DNA of 12,467 nt, from contig CAJONH010000134.1 of NCBI GenBank assembly GCA_905235825.1, positions 1 to 12,467 on the forward strand, written 5' to 3'. The DNA is from Candidatus Gastranaerophilales bacterium (GTDB taxonomy: Bacteria; Cyanobacteriota; Vampirovibrionia; Gastranaerophilales; Gastranaerophilaceae). Below are positions 1 to 6,493 of the stretch, in pieces (the first letter of the stretch is position 1; every line of letters begins with the position of its first letter). Both the position numbers and the translations under genes were made by a program. Under the pieces are notes generated by a model. That model searched no databases and had not been told where the DNA came from. It saw only the letters and a list, made by a program, of their open reading frames with translations.

Positions 1-208
1 CAAAACCTTGTCTGCGTGGACTAAAGTCCACCCTACTGCTGCTATTTTTAAAATCATACTTCAACGGAAGTTTCTCTCCCGTATTCATATAAAATAATTT
101 AGCTAAATACTTCGGATACTCTTTCTCATCTAAGTTTTTGAGGAAATAATAATCGTAAGGCGGATTATCTATATTATCTTTTTTTAAAAAATTAAATATA
201 TTTTTCAT
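1..208 (-). CDS. TupA-like ATP-grasp / glycosyltransferase-type protein, N-terminal part, runs off the edge
   Basis: An open minus-strand frame starts at the ATG at 208 and continues to base 1; 69 codons are visible. The segments NPPYDYYFLKNLDEKEYPKY and LFYMNTGEKLPLKYDF resemble, from memory, the region just before the ATP-grasp core of TupA-like proteins found in polysaccharide (teichuronic acid, capsule, LPS) gene clusters. In those proteins this region is followed by a segment like KTFNQKIQWLKLYD. Here the sequence instead passes into SSSRVDFSPRRQGF, which is encoded by a REP-like palindrome at 16-31, so the gene may be interrupted or truncated. The frame is open further upstream to about base 260 with no better ATG. 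The start has only a weak purine-rich leader. It is divergent from the XRE gene. The family call is moderate; whether it is intact cannot be told from here. Confidence 0.5.
   Translation of the reverse strand, partial: MKNIFNFLKKDNIDNPPYDYYFLKNLDEKEYPKYLAKLFYMNTGEKLPLKYDFKNSSSRVDFSPRRQGF
16..31. repeat. REP-like short palindrome GTGGACT-AA-AGTCCAC
   Basis: Perfect 7-bp arms GTGGACT (16-22) and AGTCCAC (25-31) are separated by AA, and flanked on the right by a CCCTAC run. This G+C-rich block stands out from AT-rich surroundings. The pattern (a GTGG...CCAC hairpin followed by CCTAC) matches the general form of dispersed bacterial intergenic palindromes of the REP kind. Only one copy is in the window, so repetition is inferred, not seen. 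Confidence 0.45.
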
Positions 209-339
209 TTCTTTAATACTTAAATTATTAGCAGCAATTTTATTATAAGCATTTAAATATTATTAGTCAAGATTATTAATATTTAAAAGTTATTAAATTA
301 AATATTATTATTTTTTAAAATAAAAAAAGAGGTTTTGCA

Positions 340-657
340 ATGGACTTAAAATCGGAAGTCGGAAAAAACATACAAAGAATTAGAAAAGAACGTAAAATTA
401 CGCAAGAAGAACTTGCGAAATTAATAAATGTTGAAACTATCAGTATGAGCAAAATTGAAACAGGAAAAAGTTATCCGACCTCCGAAAATCTGTCTAAAAT
501 TGCACAAATATTAAATGTAGAACCTTATGAGTTGTTTATTTTTGAATCTTCAAAAAATATTGATGATTTAAAGCTGGAAATTATAAATTCAATTCAAAAT
601 ATTAAAGACGACAGAAAAAAACTGATTAAAATATTAAATGCTATTAAAAGTTTATAA
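340..657 (+). CDS. XRE-family helix-turn-helix transcriptional regulator
   Basis: 105-aa protein with a classic Cro/C1-type HTH over residues 6-62: VGKNIQRIRKERKITQEELA, then a recognition-helix region ETISMSKIETGKSYPTSENL and a closing helix AQILNVEPYELF. The remaining 40 residues form a charged helical tail with no recognised ligand domain, perhaps for dimerisation. The start at 340 has a good Shine-Dalgarno AGAGG at 328-332 with 7-nt spacing. It lies 50 bp upstream of the ChrA-like gene pair on the same strand and is divergent from the left-edge fragment. It could regulate either neighbour or itself, which is inference. Cytoplasmic DNA-binding role is secure; its targets and any effector are unknown. 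Confidence 0.9.
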   Translation: MDLKSEVGKNIQRIRKERKITQEELAKLINVETISMSKIETGKSYPTSENLSKIAQILNVEPYELFIFESSKNIDDLKLEIINSIQNIKDDRKKLIKILNAIKSL

Positions 658-659
658 AT

Positions 660-695
660 GATTTATACGATATTCAATATCCGTCATTTTTATTT
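660..695 (+). terminator. Weak possible hairpin terminator after the XRE gene
   Basis: GATAT-TCA-ATATC forms a 5-bp stem around 669-681, can be extended by AC/GT with one bulged base, and is followed by a T-rich stretch. The stem is AT-rich and weak, so an intrinsic terminator is only possible. It would separate the XRE transcript from a chrA-specific start at about 708. Confidence 0.22.
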
Positions 696-701
696 TAGAA
701 T
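696..701 (+). promoter_or_regulatory. -10-like TAGAAT directly before the first chrA start (leaderless candidate)
   Basis: TAGAAT at 696-701 is followed by exactly 6 nt and then the ATG at 708, so transcription would start at or next to the A of the ATG. No Shine-Dalgarno is present before this ATG (TTTTAGAATTCTAAT). The -35 candidate TTCAAT at 673-678 (17-bp spacer) is weak. The same geometry recurs at 7764 and 8480. Confidence 0.4.
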
Positions 702-707
702 TCTAAT

Positions 708-1274
708 ATGAGTAAAAGTAATTCTATAGATGTATCATTATTAGAAATTTTTAAAATATTTTTTATAATAGGAATTCAGCTGTTAGGCGGAGGATATGTT
801 ATAGTTCCTCTTTTAAAAAAATACATAGTGGATGAAAGACACTGGATGAGTGATGAAGAACTGGTTGATTTTTTTGCAATGAGCCAGTGTATCCCGGGAA
901 TTATTGCAGGAAATATCGCAGTTTGTGCAGGTTACAGGGCTAAAGGTATTTTAGGTGCAGTTATGGCTCTTTTGGGGATAATAGTTCCCTGCTTTATTTG
1001 TATATTAATCCTTGCTCATATTTTAACGGGAATTATTGACTATCCCATAATTCAAAGTGCCTTTAAAGGAATAAGAATTTCTGTTGTTATTCTTGTTTTT
1101 GTTACAATAAAAGACCTATGGCAAAAGAGCGTTAATTCATTATTTACGTATATATTATTTTTAATAATTCTTACATCATTATTTTGTATTCATATTTCCC
1201 CGGCAATAATAATCATTATGGCAGGTTTAACAGCCTTAATATACGGTAAATTAAAAGGAGTAAAACATGCTTAA
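708..1274 (+). CDS. ChrA-family (chromate transporter-like) membrane protein, first half of a split pair
   Basis: 188-aa hydrophobic protein of the short-chain CHR (ChrA) family, which works as a pair of homologous half-size proteins in the inner membrane; characterised family members export chromate. Seen here: the GGGYVIVP motif at residues 27-34 after the first helix, an SQCIPG segment (59-64) where the family often has a PGP turn, and about five to six membrane segments. The canonical PGP is reduced to IPG-I in this half, while the second half keeps TPGP. The downstream partner overlaps by 8 bp, which supports translational coupling and joint assembly. There is no Shine-Dalgarno at 708; see the -10-like box at 696. 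Substrate is unproven: many anaerobe ChrA homologues have no known chromate role. Confidence 0.88.
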   Translation: MSKSNSIDVSLLEIFKIFFIIGIQLLGGGYVIVPLLKKYIVDERHWMSDEELVDFFAMSQCIPGIIAGNIAVCAGYRAKGILGAVMALLGIIVPCFICILILAHILTGIIDYPIIQSAFKGIRISVVILVFVTIKDLWQKSVNSLFTYILFLIILTSLFCIHISPAIIIIMAGLTALIYGKLKGVKHA

Positions 1275-1812
1275 ATTATATTTTTTATTGTTTTGGGAAT
1301 TTGCCAAAATCGGGGCATTTGCCATAGGCGGCGGTTATGCTGCTATCCCGTTTCTGTTTTATCTGCAGGGACAGTATAATTGGTACAGTTTAGATGAATT
1401 AACAAATATGATAGCCGTTGCAAATATTACCCCCGGCCCCGTAGGAATAAATATGGCAACATATACGGGGTATAAAACAGCAGGCATAACAGGTGCAGTT
1501 ATTTCAACAATTTCAATCGTTCTTATTCCTTTTATTTTAACAATAATAATCACAAAACTTTTTACAAAATTTCAACATAATGAAAACGTAAACAATGCGT
1601 TTATAGGACTAAGAAGTGCCGCTTGTGCATTATTAGCATATATAGCAGTAAAATTACTTATTCAAACAGCTTCTATTCAGAGTTTTTCCCAATACGATAA
1701 ATCGGCTTTAATTCTTTTCATTATATTAATGATACCGTTTTCTTTTATTAAAAAAAATCCTGTTTTAACAATTTTGGCAGGTGCTATAGGCGGAATTATT
1801 ATTCATATTTAA
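1267..1812 (+). CDS. ChrA-family (chromate transporter-like) membrane protein, second half of a split pair
   Basis: 181-aa integral membrane protein homologous to its upstream neighbour and probably its heterodimer partner. Motifs seen: GGGYAAIPFL at residues 21-30, ITPGPVGIN at 54-62, and repeated hydrophobic segments (STISIVLIPFILTIII, ILAGAIGGIIIHI). The start at 1267 has a strong Shine-Dalgarno AAGGAG at 1255-1260 lying inside the end of the first gene, and the genes overlap by 8 bp. The stop (1810-1812) abuts the stop of the convergent antiporter gene with no spacer, so any terminator must lie inside the opposite gene. Transport of chromate or another oxyanion is known for the family; the real substrate here is not evident from the sequence. 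Confidence 0.88.
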   Translation: MLKLYFLLFWEFAKIGAFAIGGGYAAIPFLFYLQGQYNWYSLDELTNMIAVANITPGPVGINMATYTGYKTAGITGAVISTISIVLIPFILTIIITKLFTKFQHNENVNNAFIGLRSAACALLAYIAVKLLIQTASIQSFSQYDKSALILFIILMIPFSFIKKNPVLTILAGAIGGIIIHI

Positions 1813-3123
1813 TCATTTAAAAATACAAACAGAAATAAGTGCCGATAATATTATGGGAATATTATAATGTAAAAAAGTCGGAATACAGGTATCCCAAATA
1901 TGATTATGCTGTCCGTCCGCATTCAGTCCCGATGTAGGGCCTAAAGTCGTATCGGAAGCAGGAGAACCTGCATCACCGAGTGCCGCTGCCGCCATTAATA
2001 AAATTACGGTAGATGGAACGCTAAATCCTAATTTTACACATACGGGAACATATAATACCGCCAAAATAGGGATTGTTCCAAACGAAGTTCCTATCCCCAT
2101 TGTTACAAACAAACCGACAAAAAGCATTAAAAATGCTGCAGCAATTTTATTATACATCATAACTGGAGTAATAATGTTAACCATATCTTCAATACCTCCC
2201 GTTGCTTTCATAACGGCTGCAAAACCTGCGGCAACAAGCATAACAAATGCTACATATCCCATTAATCCAACTCCTTCATTAATAAGTTTATCCGTTTTAT
2301 CGTGGTCGATTGCTCTAAACCCGAATATAACCGATAAACCGATTAATGCACCCAATGGAAGCGAGTTTGTCCACAACTGAACCATAAGTGTAATTAATGC
2401 CGCAAATAAAGTTATATAATGCTTATTATTAAGATGTATACTCTCACCGTTTATTTTTTGAATTTCACTGCAAGACGAATATTCTCTTGGTTTTGAGTAG
2501 GAAACAAAAATTGAGGTAAAATACCCCGCAAGCATTCCCAATCCTAATATCCAAGCATATTTCCAAACATCACTTTTCAGCACATCGACACCATTTTGGA
2601 TTAAATTTTCACTGATAAGTCCTTGAAAAATCAGCCCAAAACCTGCAGGTATAACAATATACGGTGCTTTTAATCCGAATGCAAGAGCACAGGCAACAGA
2701 ACGTCTGTCTATTTTTAATTCATTCATTATGCAGAGCAGCGGGGGAATTAAAATTGGAATAAAAGCAATATGTACGGGAATAAGATTTTGTGAAAGAACA
2801 GCAATTATTGTCAATATAAATATAAGCATATATTTTTTTGATTTTATTGCCCCCGCTATCTTCATTGATAAAACGGGAGCAAGTCCCGTATGTACCATTG
2901 ATGCCGCAAAAGCACCCAAAAGTATATAACTTAGTGCTGTTTCCGAATTTGTTCCCATACCCGACGTAAAAATACGCATTATTTCAGAGATGTTTATATG
3001 TGCCGTTAAACCGCCTGCTACCGCCGAAATTATTAATGCTATCAGTACGTTAATTCTGCATAAACAAAGTACACAAAGTAATATAACGGAAATAATAACA
3101 GGATTTGTAATAAATGAAATCAT
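1813..3123 (-). CDS. YuiF/HI0325-type Na+/H+ antiporter superfamily membrane transporter
   Basis: 436-aa polytopic inner-membrane protein. From memory it matches, along its whole length, the Haemophilus HI0325 / Bacillus YuiF group of the NhaC-like antiporter superfamily. Recognisable blocks: ITNPVIISVILLCVLCLCRI at the N-terminus, SQNLIPVHIAFIPILIPPLL near residues 110-130, KIDRRSVACALAFGL, an MGIGTSFGTIP segment, and the C-terminal signature GDAGSPASDTTLGPTSGLN (383-401) followed by HNHIWDTCIPTF. Members are annotated as Na+/H+ antiporters, but some may carry amino acids or organic acids, so the substrate is open. The start at 3123 has AAAAGG (3135-3130) with 6-nt spacing and a perfect TATAAT (3147-3142) upstream. 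Monocistronic, divergent from rimI. Confidence 0.9.
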   Translation of the reverse strand: MISFITNPVIISVILLCVLCLCRINVLIALIISAVAGGLTAHINISEIMRIFTSGMGTNSETALSYILLGAFAASMVHTGLAPVLSMKIAGAIKSKKYMLIFILTIIAVLSQNLIPVHIAFIPILIPPLLCIMNELKIDRRSVACALAFGLKAPYIVIPAGFGLIFQGLISENLIQNGVDVLKSDVWKYAWILGLGMLAGYFTSIFVSYSKPREYSSCSEIQKINGESIHLNNKHYITLFAALITLMVQLWTNSLPLGALIGLSVIFGFRAIDHDKTDKLINEGVGLMGYVAFVMLVAAGFAAVMKATGGIEDMVNIITPVMMYNKIAAAFLMLFVGLFVTMGIGTSFGTIPILAVLYVPVCVKLGFSVPSTVILLMAAAALGDAGSPASDTTLGPTSGLNADGQHNHIWDTCIPTFLHYNIPIILSALISVCIFK

Positions 3124-3141
3124 ATTCAGCCTTTTGCAACC

Positions 3142-3147
3142 ATTATA
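3142..3147 (-). promoter_or_regulatory. -10 box TATAAT for the antiporter gene
   Basis: On the minus strand TATAAT at 3147-3142 predicts a start near 3135, giving a leader of about 12 nt that begins with the AAAAGG ribosome binding site. No good -35 is visible at 17-bp spacing (ATATAA). Confidence 0.45.
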
Positions 3148-3193
3148 GCAAAAATATAAGATATTTATATTTAAATTTGAAAGAGTATTTTTT

Positions 3194-3202
3194 TGATATA
3201 AT
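3194..3202 (+). promoter_or_regulatory. Extended -10 promoter TGATATAAT for rimI-bioY
   Basis: TG at 3194-3195, one base, then a perfect TATAAT at 3197-3202 form an extended -10 element. The predicted start is near 3209, which rules out the longer open frame beginning at 3114 and fixes the rimI start at 3231. The TTGAAA at 3177-3182 is only 14 bp away, too close for a normal -35. Confidence 0.5.
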
Positions 3203-3230
3203 GACTTTGAAAGATTATTACGGAATAAAA

Positions 3231-3758
3231 ATGCAAAAATTTATTATCTCAAAAATGCAGACTGTTGATATAGATGATGTTTTTCATCTTGAAGAAATAG
3301 TGCATCCTAATCATCACTGGTCAAAAGAGTCTTTTTACAATGAACTTTTAAATAATCTTTCCGCATACTTCTGCATTAGAGATGAAAAACAAAAATTGGC
3401 AGGTTATATCGGAATTTGGAAAATAATAGACGAAGCACATATTACAACTCTTGCCGTTAATCCTGATTTTCAAAGAATGCAGATTGGTCAGGCTCTTATG
3501 AGTCAAATAATTGAAGACTGTTATAAAAGCATGATTAAATATATCACTTTAGAAGTAAGAGAAAGTAATATTCCTGCAATTAAGCTCTATGAAAAATTTT
3601 TGTTTGATTCAATCGGTATGAGAAAAAATTATTATCAGGATAATAATGAAAATGCTATAATTATGTTTACACAAAATATTTGGTATGATAAATTTAAGAA
3701 TAATTTTGCAATAATAAAAGAAGGAATAACTAAAATTGAGGTTGAGTATTGTAAATAA
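3231..3758 (+). CDS. rimI: GNAT N-acetyltransferase, RimI type (ribosomal protein alanine N-acetyltransferase)
   Basis: 175-aa cytoplasmic GNAT enzyme that would transfer acetyl from acetyl-CoA to the N-terminal amine of a protein; RimI acts on ribosomal protein S18 and sometimes other substrates. Seen: the acetyl-CoA-binding strand-loop-helix ITTLAVNPDFQRMQIGQALM (71-90) and the RimI hallmark LEVRESNIPAIKLYEKF (107-123) followed by IGMRKNYY. The usual G after YEKF is L here (YEKFLF). A tail of about 25 residues (from 151) exceeds the usual RimI length of about 150. I chose the ATG at 3231 because it follows the promoter at 3194-3202 and a GGA at 3222-3224; an upstream ATG at 3114 would extend through the promoter. 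It overlaps the start of bioY by 23 bp. Confidence 0.85.
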   Translation: MQKFIISKMQTVDIDDVFHLEEIVHPNHHWSKESFYNELLNNLSAYFCIRDEKQKLAGYIGIWKIIDEAHITTLAVNPDFQRMQIGQALMSQIIEDCYKSMIKYITLEVRESNIPAIKLYEKFLFDSIGMRKNYYQDNNENAIIMFTQNIWYDKFKNNFAIIKEGITKIEVEYCK

Positions 3759-4389
3759 AAGAGTAATAGCCGGAATAAGAAAAATTAAAAAGCCGTCAAA
3801 ACAGCTTAAATTCGGACTCGGCACATTGGCTTTAATTGCGGCTTGTCTGCTGTTATTGGTTATTGCTACATTCACTCAATTTAAATACGATTTTATTCTT
3901 CCTGACTCAAGTCCTGTTTCCGTATTCCATTTTGAATATATTCCGCAAATACCTGTTGTAATTTTTATTGCAGCTCTATTAGGCAGAAAATGGGGAGTAT
4001 TTACGGTGTTGTTGTATATTGCATTGGGACTTTCTCCTAACTATCCTGTTTTTGGACTTGGCGGAGGACTTTCTTCCATATTTAAATATAATTTCGGTTA
4101 CATTGCAGCTTATCTTTTTGCTGTGTTTTTTAGTGCTAAAGAGCTTCAATATAGAAATTCCTTTATTCACGCTATCTTAGCTGTTTTATACGGCGTTATA
4201 ATTATTCATGTTACAGGTATTATCTATATGACTGTTATTGCGGTCATGAAACACGATTCAATGCCGTTTATTTACGACCTCATCTATTACCAGTCACTTT
4301 CAAAAATTTTGTACGATGTATTATTTTCATTATTAGCTGTATTATGTGCAAAATTATGTAAAAAATTATTATGGATTGTTACCGGCTGA
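3736..4389 (+). CDS. bioY: BioY family biotin transporter (S component of an ECF-type importer)
   Basis: 217-aa membrane protein with about six hydrophobic segments. BioY binds biotin in the membrane, alone or with ECF energy-coupling subunits, none of which are encoded nearby. Key matches: EYIPQIPVVIFIAALLG (67-83), the PVFGLGGGLSSIF core (104-116) and the FGY motif (120-122). The first pattern resembles cyanobacterial-lineage BioY, a taxonomic hint. The start used is TTG at 3736 with AAGGA about 10 nt upstream, inside the end of rimI; the N-terminus is basic (KRVIAGIRKIKKPSKQLK) and no better ATG precedes the first membrane segment at about residue 28. Probably translated from the rimI message. 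It converges on the SPOR gene with 74 bp between; no convincing hairpin terminator is seen there. Confidence 0.88.
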   Translation: MRLSIVNKRVIAGIRKIKKPSKQLKFGLGTLALIAACLLLLVIATFTQFKYDFILPDSSPVSVFHFEYIPQIPVVIFIAALLGRKWGVFTVLLYIALGLSPNYPVFGLGGGLSSIFKYNFGYIAAYLFAVFFSAKELQYRNSFIHAILAVLYGVIIIHVTGIIYMTVIAVMKHDSMPFIYDLIYYQSLSKILYDVLFSLLAVLCAKLCKKLLWIVTG

Positions 4390-4463
4390 TAATTTTAACT
4401 ATATACATATTACGCTAAAAATACCTCAAATGCAGCCGAATTGGCAAAACATACCTGCAAAAA

Positions 4464-5234
4464 TTAATTTTCATAATTGATTTTCGGGTAATAACCTTTT
4501 GCGGTTAGTTTATCTGCCAATGCACCCGCTCTTGAACTGTCGGAAAATGAACCTAACTGAACAATATAATGTCCTTTTACCGATTTTACAAACGGAGAAA
4601 GCGAAGGTTCTATTATACTTATTTTATTTTGAACATTCATTGCTTCTTCAAGAGTTGCATAATTTCCCAAATAAACTTTTGTTATCGTCGGTTTCGGAAT
4701 AGGAATAACCTCTTTGGCAGGAATACTCTTAAAATCTTCATGATGAATAGTCTTTATCTCGCTTATACTCGGCATTGGAAGTTTTATATCCAGTTCTTCT
4801 TTTGGTTTCTTTGGTTTATCCTTAGTTTCTTTTGACTCTTTTATTTCTTTATTTTCTTTTATATCTTTAAATTCTTTATTTGTTTTCTTTTCTTTGTCAA
4901 ATTTTTCCGATGTTCTGACTGATACGGAAGGTAAATCATCCTCCATTTGAATCCATTTTAGACGTTCATCAATTGTTCTTATTTCAACATCAACATCGGA
5001 ATCATTCAAGGTAAATGCTTCATTATTACCTATAGTAACATCAATTTCAGGTGAATACGATTTTATAATATGCGATACCCCCCATAAAGCACAAAGAAAA
5101 ACGAAAGCAAAAAGATACAAATACGAAAAGAAATTAGTTTTTTTCTTTAATTTTCTTCCGCTTTTTTTCTTTTTTTTTGTTATTGTTTCTATTGAGTTTC
5201 TTTCATACAATTCATCATAATTGATAGACGACAT
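4464..5234 (-). CDS. Single-pass membrane protein with C-terminal SPOR domain
   Basis: 256-aa protein with a short cytoplasmic tail rich in lysine (KKKKSGRKLKKK at 21-32), one membrane span (about 34-55), a Lys/Glu-rich low-complexity linker (about 110-149) and a C-terminal SPOR domain (about 184-254). The SPOR domain shows the expected two pseudo-repeats: VYLGNYATLEEA (187-198), then YIVQLGSFSDSSRAGALADK (223-242). SPOR domains bind denuded-glycan peptidoglycan at division sites, so an envelope or division role is likely, as in FtsN- or DedD-like proteins; the precise role is unknown. The start has AGGAGT (5250-5245) inside the DUF366 stop region, 3 nt after its stop, so it is the last gene of the HEAT-queC-DUF366 operon. 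Its function appears unrelated to preQ0. Confidence 0.85.
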   Translation of the reverse strand: MSSINYDELYERNSIETITKKKKKSGRKLKKKTNFFSYLYLFAFVFLCALWGVSHIIKSYSPEIDVTIGNNEAFTLNDSDVDVEIRTIDERLKWIQMEDDLPSVSVRTSEKFDKEKKTNKEFKDIKENKEIKESKETKDKPKKPKEELDIKLPMPSISEIKTIHHEDFKSIPAKEVIPIPKPTITKVYLGNYATLEEAMNVQNKISIIEPSLSPFVKSVKGHYIVQLGSFSDSSRAGALADKLTAKGYYPKINYEN

Positions 5235-5237
5235 TAT

Positions 5238-5801
5238 TTATATAACTCCTCTGACTTTTGATGAAGCAAACTTAATATCCTGAGTTTCTTCTTTATATGT
5301 GCTTAAAAGTTCTAACGCAAATTCTTTTATATCTTTAACACCAACATCGTTTGTTAAATCTGCGGCATTAACCGGCGCCCCCTGTGCATCTATATTTAAT
5401 CCGAAATGTATCAGTGTTGATGTAATTGATTTTGTTGCAATAGATACCGATAATTTTTTATCATTTACAAATAAATCATCACCGCTCCTTCTTATTTTAA
5501 CGTCAGGATAATTTTTTTCTATTAACTCTTTGGTTATAGTAACAAGCAGTCTTTGTTTATAAATCATTTCGATTAAAGTAGAACTGAAATTTTCTTCTAT
5601 TATATTAAGCATTTTTTTACTGTATATAGGCTCGTTATTTATTACATCCTCAATATCAACCATGTGATTTAAATTTACTTCACATTCTCCGACAAAAGCT
5701 GCAATAGCACTTCCCATAACTTTAAAGTTTTTATATATCCAATGAGGAGCAAGTTCTGCTCCTGTATATTTTATTTCTTTATCAATAAATAAAGTCTGCA
5801 T
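5238..5801 (-). CDS. DUF366 family protein, adjacent to queC
   Basis: 187-aa soluble protein that I recognise as the uncharacterised DUF366 family, found in archaea and anaerobic bacteria. Typical blocks seen: FIDKEIKYTGAELAPHWIYK near the N-terminus, FVGECEVNLNHMVDIEDV, EPIYSKKMLNIIEENF, the central IRRSGDDLFVNDKKLSVSIA, and STLIHFGLNIDAQGAPV, with a closing KVRGV. Conserved His and acidic residues (APHW, HMVDIED, GDD) could form a binding or catalytic site; this is inference. The start has GGAGA (5815-5811) in the end of queC, and the ATG is 5 nt after the queC stop, so translation is probably coupled. The position suggests a role in 7-deazaguanine or nucleoside metabolism, but no activity is established to my knowledge. 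Confidence 0.8.
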   Translation of the reverse strand: MQTLFIDKEIKYTGAELAPHWIYKNFKVMGSAIAAFVGECEVNLNHMVDIEDVINNEPIYSKKMLNIIEENFSSTLIEMIYKQRLLVTITKELIEKNYPDVKIRRSGDDLFVNDKKLSVSIATKSITSTLIHFGLNIDAQGAPVNAADLTNDVGVKDIKEFALELLSTYKEETQDIKFASSKVRGVI

Positions 5802-5806
5802 GTTTA

Positions 5807-6493
5807 CTAATCTCCGAATATACTGTACATTATATCAATATTTGAATAATTTTTCAGTGCTTTTTTTAATCTTTGGCATGACTCGCATTTACCGCAATGT
5901 TTTTCATTTCCCCGATAGCAGCTGTATATTAAATTAAACGGAATGTTCAGCTCTGTTCCTTTTTTTACAATATCATCTTTTGTCATATTTATTAAAGGAG
6001 CTTTTACCTCGATTTTAGAATTTACTGAATATTTCAATGAATTATTAACTGCCGTAATAAACTCCTTCGAATTATCAATAAATGTTGCCCCTTCTTCTTT
6101 ATTTGCACCTATTATTATGGCATTAAAATTCATAGCTTCAGCAAAACTTGCGGCAATATTTATAAATAAAGCATTTCTATTGGGAACCCAGACTGATTTT
6201 GCACTGTCTGCCGTTATATTTTTATCGTCAAGGTCTTCTTCACTTAATACGGGAACTTTGGATGAATTATTAAGAGCGGAGCCTGAAATACTGCCGAGCC
6301 AGTCAAGTTTTATTATTCTGTGTTTTATGCCGTATAAATCTGCAACTTTTTTTGATGATTTTATTTCCTGCATAGCGGATTTTTGTGAATAATCAAATGT
6401 TAAAGCTAAAATATCATCGTATTGTTCTTTGATGCAAGCAAGGCTGACAACGGAATCCAAACCTCCCGACAATAATATAACAGCTTTATTCAT
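5807..6493 (-). CDS. queC: 7-cyano-7-deazaguanine (preQ0) synthase QueC
   Basis: QueC converts 7-carboxy-7-deazaguanine, ammonia and ATP to preQ0, the precursor of queuosine in tRNA and of some 7-deazaguanine DNA modifications. Seen in this 228-aa protein: the PP-loop SGGLDS (residues 9-14), the VWVPNRNALF segment equivalent to the family's VPGRN motif, the GANKEEGATFIDN region, and a C-terminal zinc site of four cysteines (192, 200, 203, 206: SCYRGNEKHCGKCESC). I place the start at the ATG at 6493, which has GGAGAGG (6506-6500) at 6-nt spacing; the in-frame ATG at 6499 touches that site. It overlaps the HEAT gene stop by 8 nt. No queD, queE or queF is visible in the window. Confidence 0.95.
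   Translation of the reverse strand: MNKAVILLSGGLDSVVSLACIKEQYDDILALTFDYSQKSAMQEIKSSKKVADLYGIKHRIIKLDWLGSISGSALNNSSKVPVLSEEDLDDKNITADSAKSVWVPNRNALFINIAASFAEAMNFNAIIIGANKEEGATFIDNSKEFITAVNNSLKYSVNSKIEVKAPLINMTKDDIVKKGTELNIPFNLIYSCYRGNEKHCGKCESCQRLKKALKNYSNIDIMYSIFGD

Noticed and set aside
3114..3230. N-terminal extension of the rimI frame from an ATG at 3114
   Set aside because: It would run across a TATAAT extended -10 promoter and overlap the divergent antiporter start; the 39 residues have no GNAT character and the ATG at 3231 gives the normal RimI N-terminus.
4390..4463. Bidirectional terminator between bioY and the SPOR gene
   Set aside because: Only TGCAG...CTGCA with a long loop and an AAAATTAATTTT palindrome; neither makes a convincing G+C-rich hairpin with a U-tract.
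5943..6392. 149-codon plus-strand open frame opposite queC
   Set aside because: Antisense shadow of queC; its peptide has no domain, and the queC strand carries all the conserved motifs.
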